Origin: GCA-002282575 sp964519885
GTDB lineage: Bacteria > Pseudomonadota > Gammaproteobacteria > Thiomicrospirales > Thiomicrospiraceae
DNA length: 64,000 nucleotides
Assembly (NCBI GenBank): GCA_964519885.1
Contig: CAZFLX010000011.1
Span: 1 to 64,000, forward strand
Reading direction: 5' to 3'
Every line of letters starts with the position of its first letter. Positions within the stretch are counted from its first letter, which is position 1. The notes under the pieces were generated by a model. The model had not been told where the DNA came from. It did no database searches and worked only from the letters and a program-made list of their open reading frames with translations. Made by a program: the position numbers and the translations under genes. Shown in pieces: positions 1-8,100 of the stretch.

Positions 1-281
1 AAGGCAAGGAATTGGTCGCATCGATTGTCGAAGCTGCCCGCTTGCGTCTGCGTCCAATTATCATGACTTCGATTGCTTTTATTGCCGGTGTATTACCCCT
101 GGCGCTGTCAACCGGGGCAGGGGCTGCGAGTCGTAATGCCATTGGTACGGGTGTCGCGGGTGGTATGTTGTCGGCGACTTTCTTGGCGATTTTATTGGTG
201 CCTGTGTTATATCTCATCATTCGTAAGCTCTTCCCAGGTGGTAAGCCGATTGATCATGAGAAGGAGTTGAGTCATGGTTAA
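1..281 (+). CDS. RND efflux pump inner-membrane subunit, C-terminal end (partial)
   Basis: The frame is open from the window edge (codons in phase with position 3) to the TAA at 279-281, so only the last ~92 residues of a much larger protein are present. They contain the sequence LRPIIMTSIAFIAGVLPLAL and a following glycine-rich GVAGGM stretch, then a last membrane helix ending in LYLIIRKLF. This is the characteristic C-terminal end of HAE1-type (AcrB/MexB) drug exporters, which are proton-driven trimeric inner-membrane pumps. The stop overlaps the start of the OprM-type gene by 8 bases, so pump and outer-membrane channel are translated as one operon. Substrate cannot be told from this fragment. 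Confidence 0.9.
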   Translation, partial: GKELVASIVEAARLRLRPIIMTSIAFIAGVLPLALSTGAGAASRNAIGTGVAGGMLSATFLAILLVPVLYLIIRKLFPGGKPIDHEKELSHG

Positions 282-1848
282 ACGATTTATGAAAACGTCA
301 GAACAGGGTGAAGGTAAGGCAAGCGAACATATCTGTTCCGTTGGGTCTGGTGGCGAAGCCAACAGGGGTACCCATCGTGAACAGCCGATGAGAGCGTTAT
401 TACCTTCATCGCACACAAAGATGACTTTGTCGGTAGCAACATTTGGTTCGCTTCGTGGATTGCGCCCATCTTTTTCAACCCTGTTGTTGGGTGGCTTATT
501 AATAGCTGGTTTATCGGGATGTGCGCCGATGCAATCGGTAGAAACCGCTAAAGTCGATGCGGCAGTGGTGCCCGCCAGCAATAAAATGCAGGTGAGCTTA
601 CCCGATTGGCAAAGTTTTTTCTCCGATGCGCAACTCAAAGCACTGATTCAGTCGGCATTAAGCAATAACCGTGATCTGCGTGTGGCCGCTGCTCGTATTG
701 CCGAAACCCGTGCCCAATATGGCATTGTGCGTGCCGACCGTTTCCCCAGTTTGGATTTGAATGTGGCAGGCACACGCAGCAGTACACCAGGTACGGTTTC
801 CCCTTCGGGAAAACGCTTTGACCTGACTAAAGGTGAAGTCGGTTTTAGCTTGCCCAGTTATGAGTTGGATTTATGGGGACGCATTAGCAGCTTAAATGAA
901 GCGGCACTAGCCACTTTTTTAGCCAGTGAATCTAATGCCAAAGCGGTACAGTTATCACTGATTGGTGATATTGCTAACAATTATTACCAATTGTTAGAGT
1001 TAGAGGATAGAGCCAAACAATTAGCCGCTACGAAAGATAACCGCGCTGAATGGTTGTCGTTGGTTGAAAAACGGGTTGAAGTTGGTCTAGCGAATGATGC
1101 CGACCGCTTGCAAGCACAAGCTGTAGTGGATGGCTTGGTGCGCGATTTAGCCGATCTCAAGCGTCAGCATAGTTTGGTACAAAACAGCTTGTCGGTGTTG
1201 GTGGGTGTGCCGATGAATAGCCTGAAACTGCCCGAAGGCTTATCGCTGCGTCAACAAGCCGATAGTCAGACATTAAGAACCGATACACCGTCGTTACGTC
1301 TGTTACAGCGCCCCGATGTGCAAGCGGCCGAGTTACGCTTAAAAGCGGCTGAGGCTAATGTCGAGGCGGCTCGAGCAGCTTTTTTTCCGCGCATAAGCTT
1401 GACGGCTAATTACGGAACGGCTAGCAATGAGTTAAATGGGCTATTCGCAAATAACAGCGAAAGTTGGAGCTTTGTGCCGCAAATCACCTTGCCTATTTTT
1501 AACAGCGGTCGTACTCAAGCCAATTTAGATGTGAGTGCCGCCAGACAGGTTTCAGCGGTGGCGGAATATGAAAAAACACTGCAAAATGCTTTTCGTGAAG
1601 TCGCCGATGCTTTGGTCAATCGTACAGGTTATGATGTGCAGATCGTTAGTCAACAAGCGGTACTAACCAGTCAAAAAGAGCGCCTGCGTGTTGCAGAATT
1701 GCGTTATCAGCGGGGCTTAGTCGGTTATATTGACGTGCTAGATGCACAACGAGACTATCAAGCCGCCGAGCAACTGTTGGTGAGTCTAGTTCGTGCGCAA
1801 AAAGTCGCCGAAGTGGCGGTGTTTAAGGCATTGGGTGGTGGTGCCTAG
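274..1848 (+). CDS. OprM/NodT-type outer-membrane efflux lipoprotein with N-terminal insertion
   Basis: This is the outer-membrane channel partner of the RND pump encoded just upstream. After a lipobox-like end of signal sequence (LLIAGLSGC, Cys at about residue 83) comes the usual two-repeat outer membrane efflux protein fold, seen as DWQSFFSDAQLKALIQSAL and the second-repeat RPDVQAAELRLKAAEANVEAAR. At 524 residues it is about 50 longer than normal, and all the excess lies before the lipobox. The start at 274 has a strong AAGGAG ribosome site 7 bases upstream and overlaps the pump gene. An alternative ATG at 421 would give a 34-residue signal peptide but has little ribosome site. Removing the extra ~60 codons would join MVKRFMKT to LLLGGLLIAGLSGC, an ideal lipoprotein signal. 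I infer the gene has been interrupted in frame by a small repeat (see separate entry); whether the longer protein is still exported is unknown. Confidence 0.9.
   Translation: MVKRFMKTSEQGEGKASEHICSVGSGGEANRGTHREQPMRALLPSSHTKMTLSVATFGSLRGLRPSFSTLLLGGLLIAGLSGCAPMQSVETAKVDAAVVPASNKMQVSLPDWQSFFSDAQLKALIQSALSNNRDLRVAAARIAETRAQYGIVRADRFPSLDLNVAGTRSSTPGTVSPSGKRFDLTKGEVGFSLPSYELDLWGRISSLNEAALATFLASESNAKAVQLSLIGDIANNYYQLLELEDRAKQLAATKDNRAEWLSLVEKRVEVGLANDADRLQAQAVVDGLVRDLADLKRQHSLVQNSLSVLVGVPMNSLKLPEGLSLRQQADSQTLRTDTPSLRLLQRPDVQAAELRLKAAEANVEAARAAFFPRISLTANYGTASNELNGLFANNSESWSFVPQITLPIFNSGRTQANLDVSAARQVSAVAEYEKTLQNAFREVADALVNRTGYDVQIVSQQAVLTSQKERLRVAELRYQRGLVGYIDVLDAQRDYQAAEQLLVSLVRAQKVAEVAVFKALGGGA
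302..485. repeat. Possible MITE-like insertion with imperfect terminal inverted repeats
   Basis: A segment of about 184 bases within the signal-sequence region of the OprM-type gene. It begins AACAGGGTGAA (302-312) and ends TTCAACCCTGTT (474-485), which are inverted complements apart from one inserted base. The encoded peptide (residues ~10-71) is hydrophilic, unlike any signal sequence, and the flanks fit together into a normal lipoprotein signal when it is removed. The segment is open in more than one frame on both strands. I see no second copy in this window and no clear target duplication, so its status as a mobile repeat is inference. Confidence 0.45.
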
Positions 1849-1850
1849 TC

Positions 1851-2090
1851 TTGTCCAGTGTTGCGGATAGTTTCCCAGCTGTCGCTCAAGCCATTGTCGG
1901 TTATCATTTAGATGACGATGGTGACTGGGTGGCAGAACTCGCCTGTGGACACAATCAGCATGTGCGTCATAACCCTCCTTGGAACAATCGCCCTTGGACA
2001 GCAACGGAAGCTGGGCGCCAGTCGATGATTGGTCAGCAGCTGGGTTGTCGTAAGTGTGTGGCTGGCGCACCAAGGGATTGGGGAGTATAA
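1851..2090 (+). CDS. DUF3565 domain protein
   Basis: A 79-residue protein whose core, AIVGYHLDDDGDWVAELACG followed by HNQHVRHNPPW and ending in a second pair of cysteines (GCRKC), fits the small DUF3565 family. The Cys/His spacing suggests a bound metal, but no function is established that I know of. The frame opens at a TTG two bases after the upstream stop. There is no ATG before the conserved core and no convincing ribosome site, so the start is uncertain; translation may be by reinitiation after the OprM gene. Confidence 0.7.
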   Translation: MSSVADSFPAVAQAIVGYHLDDDGDWVAELACGHNQHVRHNPPWNNRPWTATEAGRQSMIGQQLGCRKCVAGAPRDWGV

Positions 2091-2129
2091 GGTTACTATA
2101 ACAATCATCACTAACAATACGGACTTGCA

Positions 2130-2594
2130 ATGAAACAACTTTGGCATCACGCGTTACCGCACCCCGTCTGGTCATACGGTCTGGTTGCCTTGCAATTTGG
2201 CAGTATTGGTGCAATTTTAATGACGGGCGTTTGGTTGTCGGGTCACTGGCTTGTGTGGGCGGCTCAGGGAGTAGGTGTGTTGTTGGGGTTGTGGGCTGTG
2301 CAGACGATGCACTTGGGGCACTTCAACATCATTCCCGATCCGCGTGATGATGCAACGCTCGTTGAACACGGTCCTTACCGTTGGGTTCGGCATCCGATGT
2401 ATGCAGCGATTCTGTGGGTGATGGTACCGATGGTGTTAGCCGATCTTAGCCCAACACGCATGGCTTGGCTGTTGGTGTTAGTGCTCGCCTTGTTATTGAA
2501 ATTACACTACGAAGAAGCCCTACTGTGTCGTCGATTTGCAGACTATCCCGATTATCAACAGCGTAGTCATAAATTATTGCCTTGGGTATTCTAA
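2130..2594 (+). CDS. Isoprenylcysteine carboxyl methyltransferase-like integral membrane protein
   Basis: 154 residues with about four hydrophobic helices. The C-terminal half holds the hallmark of the ICMT/phospholipid methyltransferase superfamily: GPYRWVRHPMYAAILWVMV (around residue 80-99), where the arginine/histidine motif contributes to S-adenosylmethionine binding, followed by the conserved EEALLCRRFADYPDYQQR region. Bacterial members are mostly uncharacterised membrane methyltransferases; the substrate cannot be deduced. It sits between the DUF3565 gene and a helicase gene, and nothing in the context points to a pathway. Confidence 0.8.
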   Translation: MKQLWHHALPHPVWSYGLVALQFGSIGAILMTGVWLSGHWLVWAAQGVGVLLGLWAVQTMHLGHFNIIPDPRDDATLVEHGPYRWVRHPMYAAILWVMVPMVLADLSPTRMAWLLVLVLALLLKLHYEEALLCRRFADYPDYQQRSHKLLPWVF

Positions 2595-2717
2595 CTCAAC
2601 ATAGATTGTCTACTATTGAATTGGCGCATTTTGTCAGATTAACCGTTATACTAAACCATTATTTTTAGTGGCGCAGCTTTCATCTGGGTTTGCGTCCCGA
2701 ATCAAGCGAGTATTTCA

Positions 2718-3929
2718 ATGTCTTTTGCCGAATTAGGCCTATCCGAAGCACTTTTACGTGCCGTGAGCGAAAAAAACTACACCACCCCGTCACCCATTCA
2801 ACAGCAAGCCATTCCTGCTGTTCTGACCGGTCAGGATGTGATGGCGGCAGCACAAACAGGAACGGGCAAAACCGCCAGTTTTACCTTGCCGCTGTTGCAA
2901 CGATTGGCAACTGGGTTTAAGCCAAAATCGAATCATATTCGCGCCTTGGTGTTAACACCCACTCGTGAATTAGCCGCTCAAGTGGGTGACAATGTTGAAA
3001 GTTACGGCAAGTATTTGTCACTAAAATCGGCAGTCGTATATGGTGGCGTGAAAATTAACCCGCAAATGATGAAACTGCGTGGCGGTTTAGATGTGTTGGT
3101 GGCAACGCCAGGACGTTTATTAGACTTGTACAGTCAAAACGCGGTGCATTTTTCGCAAGTTGAAGTGTTGGTGTTAGACGAGGCCGACCGCATGCTCGAC
3201 ATGGGTTTTATTCGTGATATTCGTAAAATCATCAATTTATTGCCTAAAAAGCGTCAAACCTTGCTTTTTTCAGCGACTTTTTCTGCTGACATTCGTGAGT
3301 TAGCGACGGGCTTATTACAAAGCCCCATTCAGGTTGAAATCAGTCCCGAAAAAACCACCGCCGAAACGGTAGCGCAATCTTTGTATGAAGTGGATAAAAC
3401 CCACAAAACGGCGTTACTAACGCATTTGATCAAAAGCAACAACTGGTCGCAAGTGTTGGTGTTTATGCGCACCAAACATGGTGCCGACCGTCTAGCCAAA
3501 TATCTGCTCAAGCAAGACGTGCCTGCTGCCGCCATTCATGGCGACAAAAGCCAAGGAGCGCGTACCCGTGCCTTAGCCGAGTTTAAAGCGAATGATATTC
3601 GTGTATTAGTGGCTACGGATATTGCGGCGCGAGGTATCGACATTAAAGACCTACCGCATGTCATTAACTATGAATTACCCAATGTGGCGGAAGATTATGT
3701 ACATCGGATTGGTCGAACAGGGCGCGCCAGTGCCAATGGTGAGGCGATTTCTTTGGTGTGTGCTGAAGAAGCTGAGTTGTTATCAGCCATAGAAAACCTG
3801 ATTAAACAACAGTTGCCACGTCATCAACTGGCTCAGTTTGTACCGACGCAAGCCATCCCCATCACACGATTGACGGATAAGGTTAAAAAACCGAAGAAGC
3901 CAAAGAAACCCAAAGTATTCTCAAATTAA
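2718..3929 (+). CDS. rhlE: DEAD-box ATP-dependent RNA helicase, RhlE type
   Basis: A 403-residue two-domain RNA helicase. Visible in order: Q motif region (YTTPSPIQQQAIP, residues 21-33), Walker A AAQTGTGKT (44-52), PTRELA (81-86), TPGRL (130-134), DEAD (154-157), SAT (185-187), and in the second domain ARGIDI and HRIGRTGRA. The tail is short and lysine-rich (KKPKKPKKPK), likely an RNA-binding extension. RhlE proteins act in ribosome assembly and RNA decay in the cytoplasm. The 123-base gap upstream contains TATACT at 2647-2652 as a possible -10, but no well-spaced -35. The RhlE assignment over other DEAD-box classes rests on length and overall similarity. Confidence 0.9.
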   Translation: MSFAELGLSEALLRAVSEKNYTTPSPIQQQAIPAVLTGQDVMAAAQTGTGKTASFTLPLLQRLATGFKPKSNHIRALVLTPTRELAAQVGDNVESYGKYLSLKSAVVYGGVKINPQMMKLRGGLDVLVATPGRLLDLYSQNAVHFSQVEVLVLDEADRMLDMGFIRDIRKIINLLPKKRQTLLFSATFSADIRELATGLLQSPIQVEISPEKTTAETVAQSLYEVDKTHKTALLTHLIKSNNWSQVLVFMRTKHGADRLAKYLLKQDVPAAAIHGDKSQGARTRALAEFKANDIRVLVATDIAARGIDIKDLPHVINYELPNVAEDYVHRIGRTGRASANGEAISLVCAEEAELLSAIENLIKQQLPRHQLAQFVPTQAIPITRLTDKVKKPKKPKKPKVFSN

Positions 3930-4212
3930 CAATAGGGAACCTCTAAAAGCCTCGCTTTTCGTTCCGAGACTGCGTATGCTTGTTTTTAGATTTCCCCAAG
4001 TTTGTTTTTTAGCTGTCGGAAGGGAGCTAATCAATGGGTTACATGCTATTTTTAGCAACCCCTTCCTCCAGACCTCCTACCCATTGAGTTATTAGAGCTG
4101 CCCAATATTTATACCTGTGGTTTATAGCTAGTGTCGCATTGGCTAGTGAACTTGACGTGACGACACGCTTTAGCGCATATTATCAAGCTTACGTAAGTTC
4201 ACTTTAGCTAGG
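3930..4212. repeat. Intergenic region rich in inverted repeats, possible mobile-element remnant
   Basis: 283 bases without a supportable gene. Three nested or successive inverted repeats are visible. GGAAGGG (4018-4024) pairs with CCCTTCC (4060-4066). AGCTAATCAATGGGT (4025-4039) pairs imperfectly with ACCCATTGAGTTATTAGAGC (4079-4098). CTAGTGAACTTGACGT (4143-4158) pairs with ACGTAAGTTCACTTTAGCTAG (4192-4212). The stretch just after the helicase, GGGAACCTCTAAAAGCCTCG (3935 on), has the look of an insertion-sequence end. I cannot show a transposase or a second copy here. Confidence 0.4.
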
Positions 4213-4563
4213 ATGTTATTGATGATGCTGAATATGGATTTCACACAACGTGTGGCAGTAGAAAACGCCCAAGTTCCTTGGGTGGCCAGCCCTGCCAGCG
4301 GAGTTTGGCGTAAACCTTTAGAAAAAGCGCAGGCCGAATCGGGTTGGACCACCAGCATTGTGCGCTATGATGCCGGCTCTGCCTTTAAGACGCATCAACA
4401 CCCGATGGGTGAAGAAATTCTGGTGTTATCGGGCGTGTTTCAAGATGAACACGGTGCTTATCCCAAGTATACATGGATGCGCAGTCCGCATTTAAGCCAA
4501 CATCATCCCTTTGTAGAAGAGCTGACGGTGATTTTGGTGAAAACAGGGCATTTGCCGACCTGA
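4213..4563 (+). CDS. ChrR-type cupin domain protein, short C-terminus
   Basis: 116 residues with a single cupin barrel like the C-terminal domain of the anti-sigma factor ChrR. The metal-site motif is visible as FKTHQHPMGEEILVLSGVF (around residues 56-74) and the later HHPFVEELTVILVK. The zinc-finger anti-sigma domain of full ChrR is absent, so it is more likely a stand-alone cupin. The end (TGHLPT) arrives soon after the last strand and is shorter than I expect, so C-terminal loss is possible. Starts at 4213, 4222, 4225 and 4234 share the frame; the TAGGA at 4209-4213 best suits 4222. A strong inverted repeat ends right at the start codon. Confidence 0.7.
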   Translation: MLLMMLNMDFTQRVAVENAQVPWVASPASGVWRKPLEKAQAESGWTTSIVRYDAGSAFKTHQHPMGEEILVLSGVFQDEHGAYPKYTWMRSPHLSQHHPFVEELTVILVKTGHLPT

Positions 4564-4632
4564 TTCAAGTATTGGGTGCAATGCTAAGCTAATCAGGTCA
4601 AATCGCACTACACAAACGGTGAGCGTTTAACC

Positions 4633-5028
4633 CTAACCATCCCACCCCGTTTGTTTCAATTTCGCAATCTCTCGCCGATCTTTTTTGTCGGGTGCGCGAA
4701 CAGGGTGCGTTTGCCCTAATTGTTTACGCTCGGCAACCTGTGCCTGACGGCGGGCATGGCTATCGCTATCTTCTTGGTACAGAGTTTGCGCGATGGACGC
4801 AGAACCGCGCTTGTCGCTAAGTGCGATCACATGAATCAACCATGTGTATTCACCAATGACAATATCTAAGGTATCACCGACCTTCACTGCATGGGATGGC
4901 TTAGTGCGCTGACCATTCAGCTTGACCTTGCCACCATCGACCGCATCGGTGGCGAGGCTACGGGTTTTGTAAAAACGTGCCGCCCACAACCATTTGTCGA
5001 GGCGTAGTTTGCTCTCATCGGTTTTCAT
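4633..5028 (-). CDS. hslR: Heat-shock protein 15, ribosome-associated S4 RNA-binding protein
   Basis: 131 residues, close to the length of E. coli HslR. An S4 domain lies at residues ~8-70 (LRLDKWLWAARFYKTRSLA, then VNG-type KVKLNGQRTKPSHAVKVGD), followed by a basic tail (ERKQLGQTHPVRAPDKKDRR). HslR binds 50S subunits carrying nascent chain-tRNA that arise from aborted translation and helps recycle them. It is convergent with the cupin gene and divergent from the large oxidoreductase gene. The 165 bases between hslR and the latter must carry both promoters. Confidence 0.92.
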   Translation of the reverse strand: MKTDESKLRLDKWLWAARFYKTRSLATDAVDGGKVKLNGQRTKPSHAVKVGDTLDIVIGEYTWLIHVIALSDKRGSASIAQTLYQEDSDSHARRQAQVAERKQLGQTHPVRAPDKKDRREIAKLKQTGWDG

Positions 5029-5193
5029 GTTTTAAGTTCCCCTGTAGACGCTAACTATAACAATAAAACAGCCAAGATCACACAGCGCCCTGTCAGCAAA
5101 TCATCCGATGAAGTTTAACTGGGGTTATGGATTGTGTGGGCTTAATGCGCACTCCGCCTTACGGCTTCATACCTTGTTAAGGTTTGTGTTAAA

Positions 5194-8100
5194 ATGATAA
5201 CCCTTTTTCCCTTCGTCAACACCGAGGCTCGTCGCATGCAAGCACAGGATCGTGTCAGAGAAATCCCCTATAACTACACGTCGTTTTCCGATCGTGAGAT
5301 TATTATTCGTCTGTTAGGCGAGGATGGCTGGCGTTTGGTGAATGACTTGCGCGAAGGTCGCACCACGGGGCGTTCGGCACGCATGCTGTTTGAAGTGCTG
5401 GGCGATATTTGGGTGGTCAATCGCAATCCCTATCTGCAAGATGACTTGCTCGAAAACGTCAAACGTCGTCAAAAGCTGATTGATGCTATGCATCACCGCT
5501 TGAAACAAGTGGAAGCGCGTTTGAACGGTAACGAGATGGCGCGTCAATTGATGAATAGGGTTGCTGATGCCGTTCATCATTTCGATCGTGCCTTAGATCA
5601 GCAAAGTGATTTGCGCGCTAAGGTAATGAAACGCCTGAGCAAAGTCACGCACCCCGACAATATCGACTTTTCGGGTATTGCCCGTGTTAGCCACGCCACC
5701 GATGCCACCGATTGGCGCGTTGAGCTGCCACTTGCCGTCATTTCGCCTGATACTGAAGCAGAAGTGTTGGATATTGTTAAAGCGCTGATCGAGCTTGAGC
5801 TACCGATGATTCCACGCGGAGGTGGTACGGGTTACACGGGTGGTGCGATTCCGCTGGATAGCAAAGCGGTAGTGATTAACACTGAAAAACTCGAGTTCCT
5901 CTCTGGCGTTGAGTACATGCAATTGCCGGGATTGGAAGGTGAGAAGGTCGCTACCGTGCGTGCTGGTGCGGGTGTGGTGACGCGTCGCGTGGCTGATTTG
6001 GCCGACAAGCATGGTCTGATTTTTGCCGTCGATCCAACCTCAATTGATGCTTCGACCATCGGTGGTAACATCTCTATGAATGCGGGCGGTAAACGCGCCG
6101 TGCGTTGGGGGACGACGCTGGATAATCTGGTGTCGTGGAAAATGGTCACGCCACGCGGTACTTGGTTAGAAGTGACACGCCACAAGCATAATCTGGGCAA
6201 AATTCACGAACAAGAAAGCGTGGTATTTATTGCACAAGAAATTTCTACCGATGGCGTCACACCGCTCGGTAATGCCAAGCGCATTGAAATGCCTGGCGCG
6301 AGTCTGCGTAAAGACGGATTGGGTAAGGATGTGACCGATAAATTCTTGTCGGGCTTGCCTGGTATTCAAAAAGAAGGTTGTGACGGACTTATTACCTCAT
6401 CGCGCTTTGTGCTTTATCCCGACAGTCAGTACACGCGCACCCTGTGTATCGAGTTTTTTGGTTCCGATTTAAGTCTTGCTGTGCCAGCGATTGATGAAAT
6501 CACCCAGCACATGGATAAAATCGCCAAAACGGGTGTGTTGTTGACTGGCTTAGAACATCTCGATGAGCGTTACATTAAAGCGGTGAAATACGCGACCAAA
6601 GCCAATCGTCGTCAGCGTCCGAAAATGATTTTATTGGCCGATATTGCCAGTAATGATGAAGCGGCCTTGGTCGAGGTGTGCAATCAAGTGATTGCTATGG
6701 CCAGCGCACGTGGTGCAGAAACTTTTATGGCGACGTCTCCCGAAGCGCGTAAGCGTTTTTGGGCAGACAGGTCTCGTACGGCGGCTATTTCCGCGCATAC
6801 CAATGCCTTCAAAATTAATGAAGACGTGGTGATTCCGATTCCGCGTTTGAACGATTACAACCGTGGTATTGAACGCCTGAACATCGAGCAATCGATTAAA
6901 AACAAAGTGCAAACGCTGGATATGTGCGCTGATTTTTTGACGGAGCGTGCCGACAAGTTGGTGGCAGTGGAAGAGGTTAGCGATAAGGATGATAGCCAAG
7001 CATTCTGGTTGGGTGATCAGGGTAAAAAAGCCCAAGCCTTAGCGCATATTGCCCAAGTGCGTGCGCGTTGGCAAGGACTGCTCGACCACATGGACGAGCC
7101 AATTAACCAACATAAGCACCTCTTGTCCGAGGAAGAAAGCGCCTTAGCCGAACGAGATGAAGCGCTGTTTGAAGCCTTATTGCGTCGTGAAATTGTCGTT
7201 TCTTATAAGCAAGAAATCGCTAAGACGATGAAAAAGCTGTTTGCTGGTCATGAATATGATGCGGTATGGCAGAAGTTACAATTCATTCATGCCCGTCAAC
7301 GTAATGTGCGCTTGTTTGTCGCCACCCATATGCACGCGGGCGATGGCAATGTGCATACCAATATTCCTGTGCATTCTAGCGATTACGTCATGATTCAAGA
7401 AGCCGACCGCTTGGTCGATCGCATTATGGACTTAGCGAAATCCTTGGATGGCGTGATTTCGGGTGAGCATGGCATTGGCTTGACCAAAATGCAGTATCTC
7501 GAATTGGATAAGGTCGAAGCTTTTGCCACCTACAAACAGAAAGTCGATCCGAAAGGCTGGTTTAACCGTGGTAAGCTGATGGCAGGTTCTGGCTTGCACA
7601 ATGCTTATACGCCGTCGCTTGATTTGGTCAAACAAGAAGCCTTGATTTTGGAAGCTTCCGAATTAGATGCGCTGAATGACGACATTAAAGACTGCTTGCG
7701 CTGCGGTAAGTGTAAGCCTGTCTGTCAAACGCACATTCCGCGTGCTAATATCCTTTATTCGCCACGCAACAAGATTCTTGCCACAGGCATGATGATTGAA
7801 GCCTTCTTGTACGAAGAGCAAACACGCCGTGGTGTATCGGTGCATCATTTTGATGCCATGAATGATGTGTCGGATCACTGTACCGTTTGTCACCATTGTG
7901 CCAAACCTTGCCCCGTGAATATCGACTTTGGTGATGTCACCATGCGTATGCGTAAAATCCTTACCGAAAAAGGACAAAAACGCACCGCTTGGGCAGCCAA
8001 GGCGGCTTTCTTGTATCTCAATAGCAAGAACCCTTTCCCTGTGCGTTTAATGCGTAAAACGCTGATTGGTTGGGCATCGACGGCACAGAAGTTAGGACAT

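Noticed and set aside
207..638. Long minus-strand frame across the OprM N-terminus
   Set aside because: It is antisense to a clear gene, and the part over the inserted repeat explains its length; no ribosome site or family.
2633..2652. Promoter TTGTCA...TATACT before rhlE
   Set aside because: Spacer is only about 10 bases; other -35 candidates are 20 bases away. A promoter must exist but I cannot place it.
4613..4627. Hairpin AAACG-GTGAG-CGTTT as terminator between the cupin gene and hslR
   Set aside because: Only five base pairs and no T-tract on either strand.
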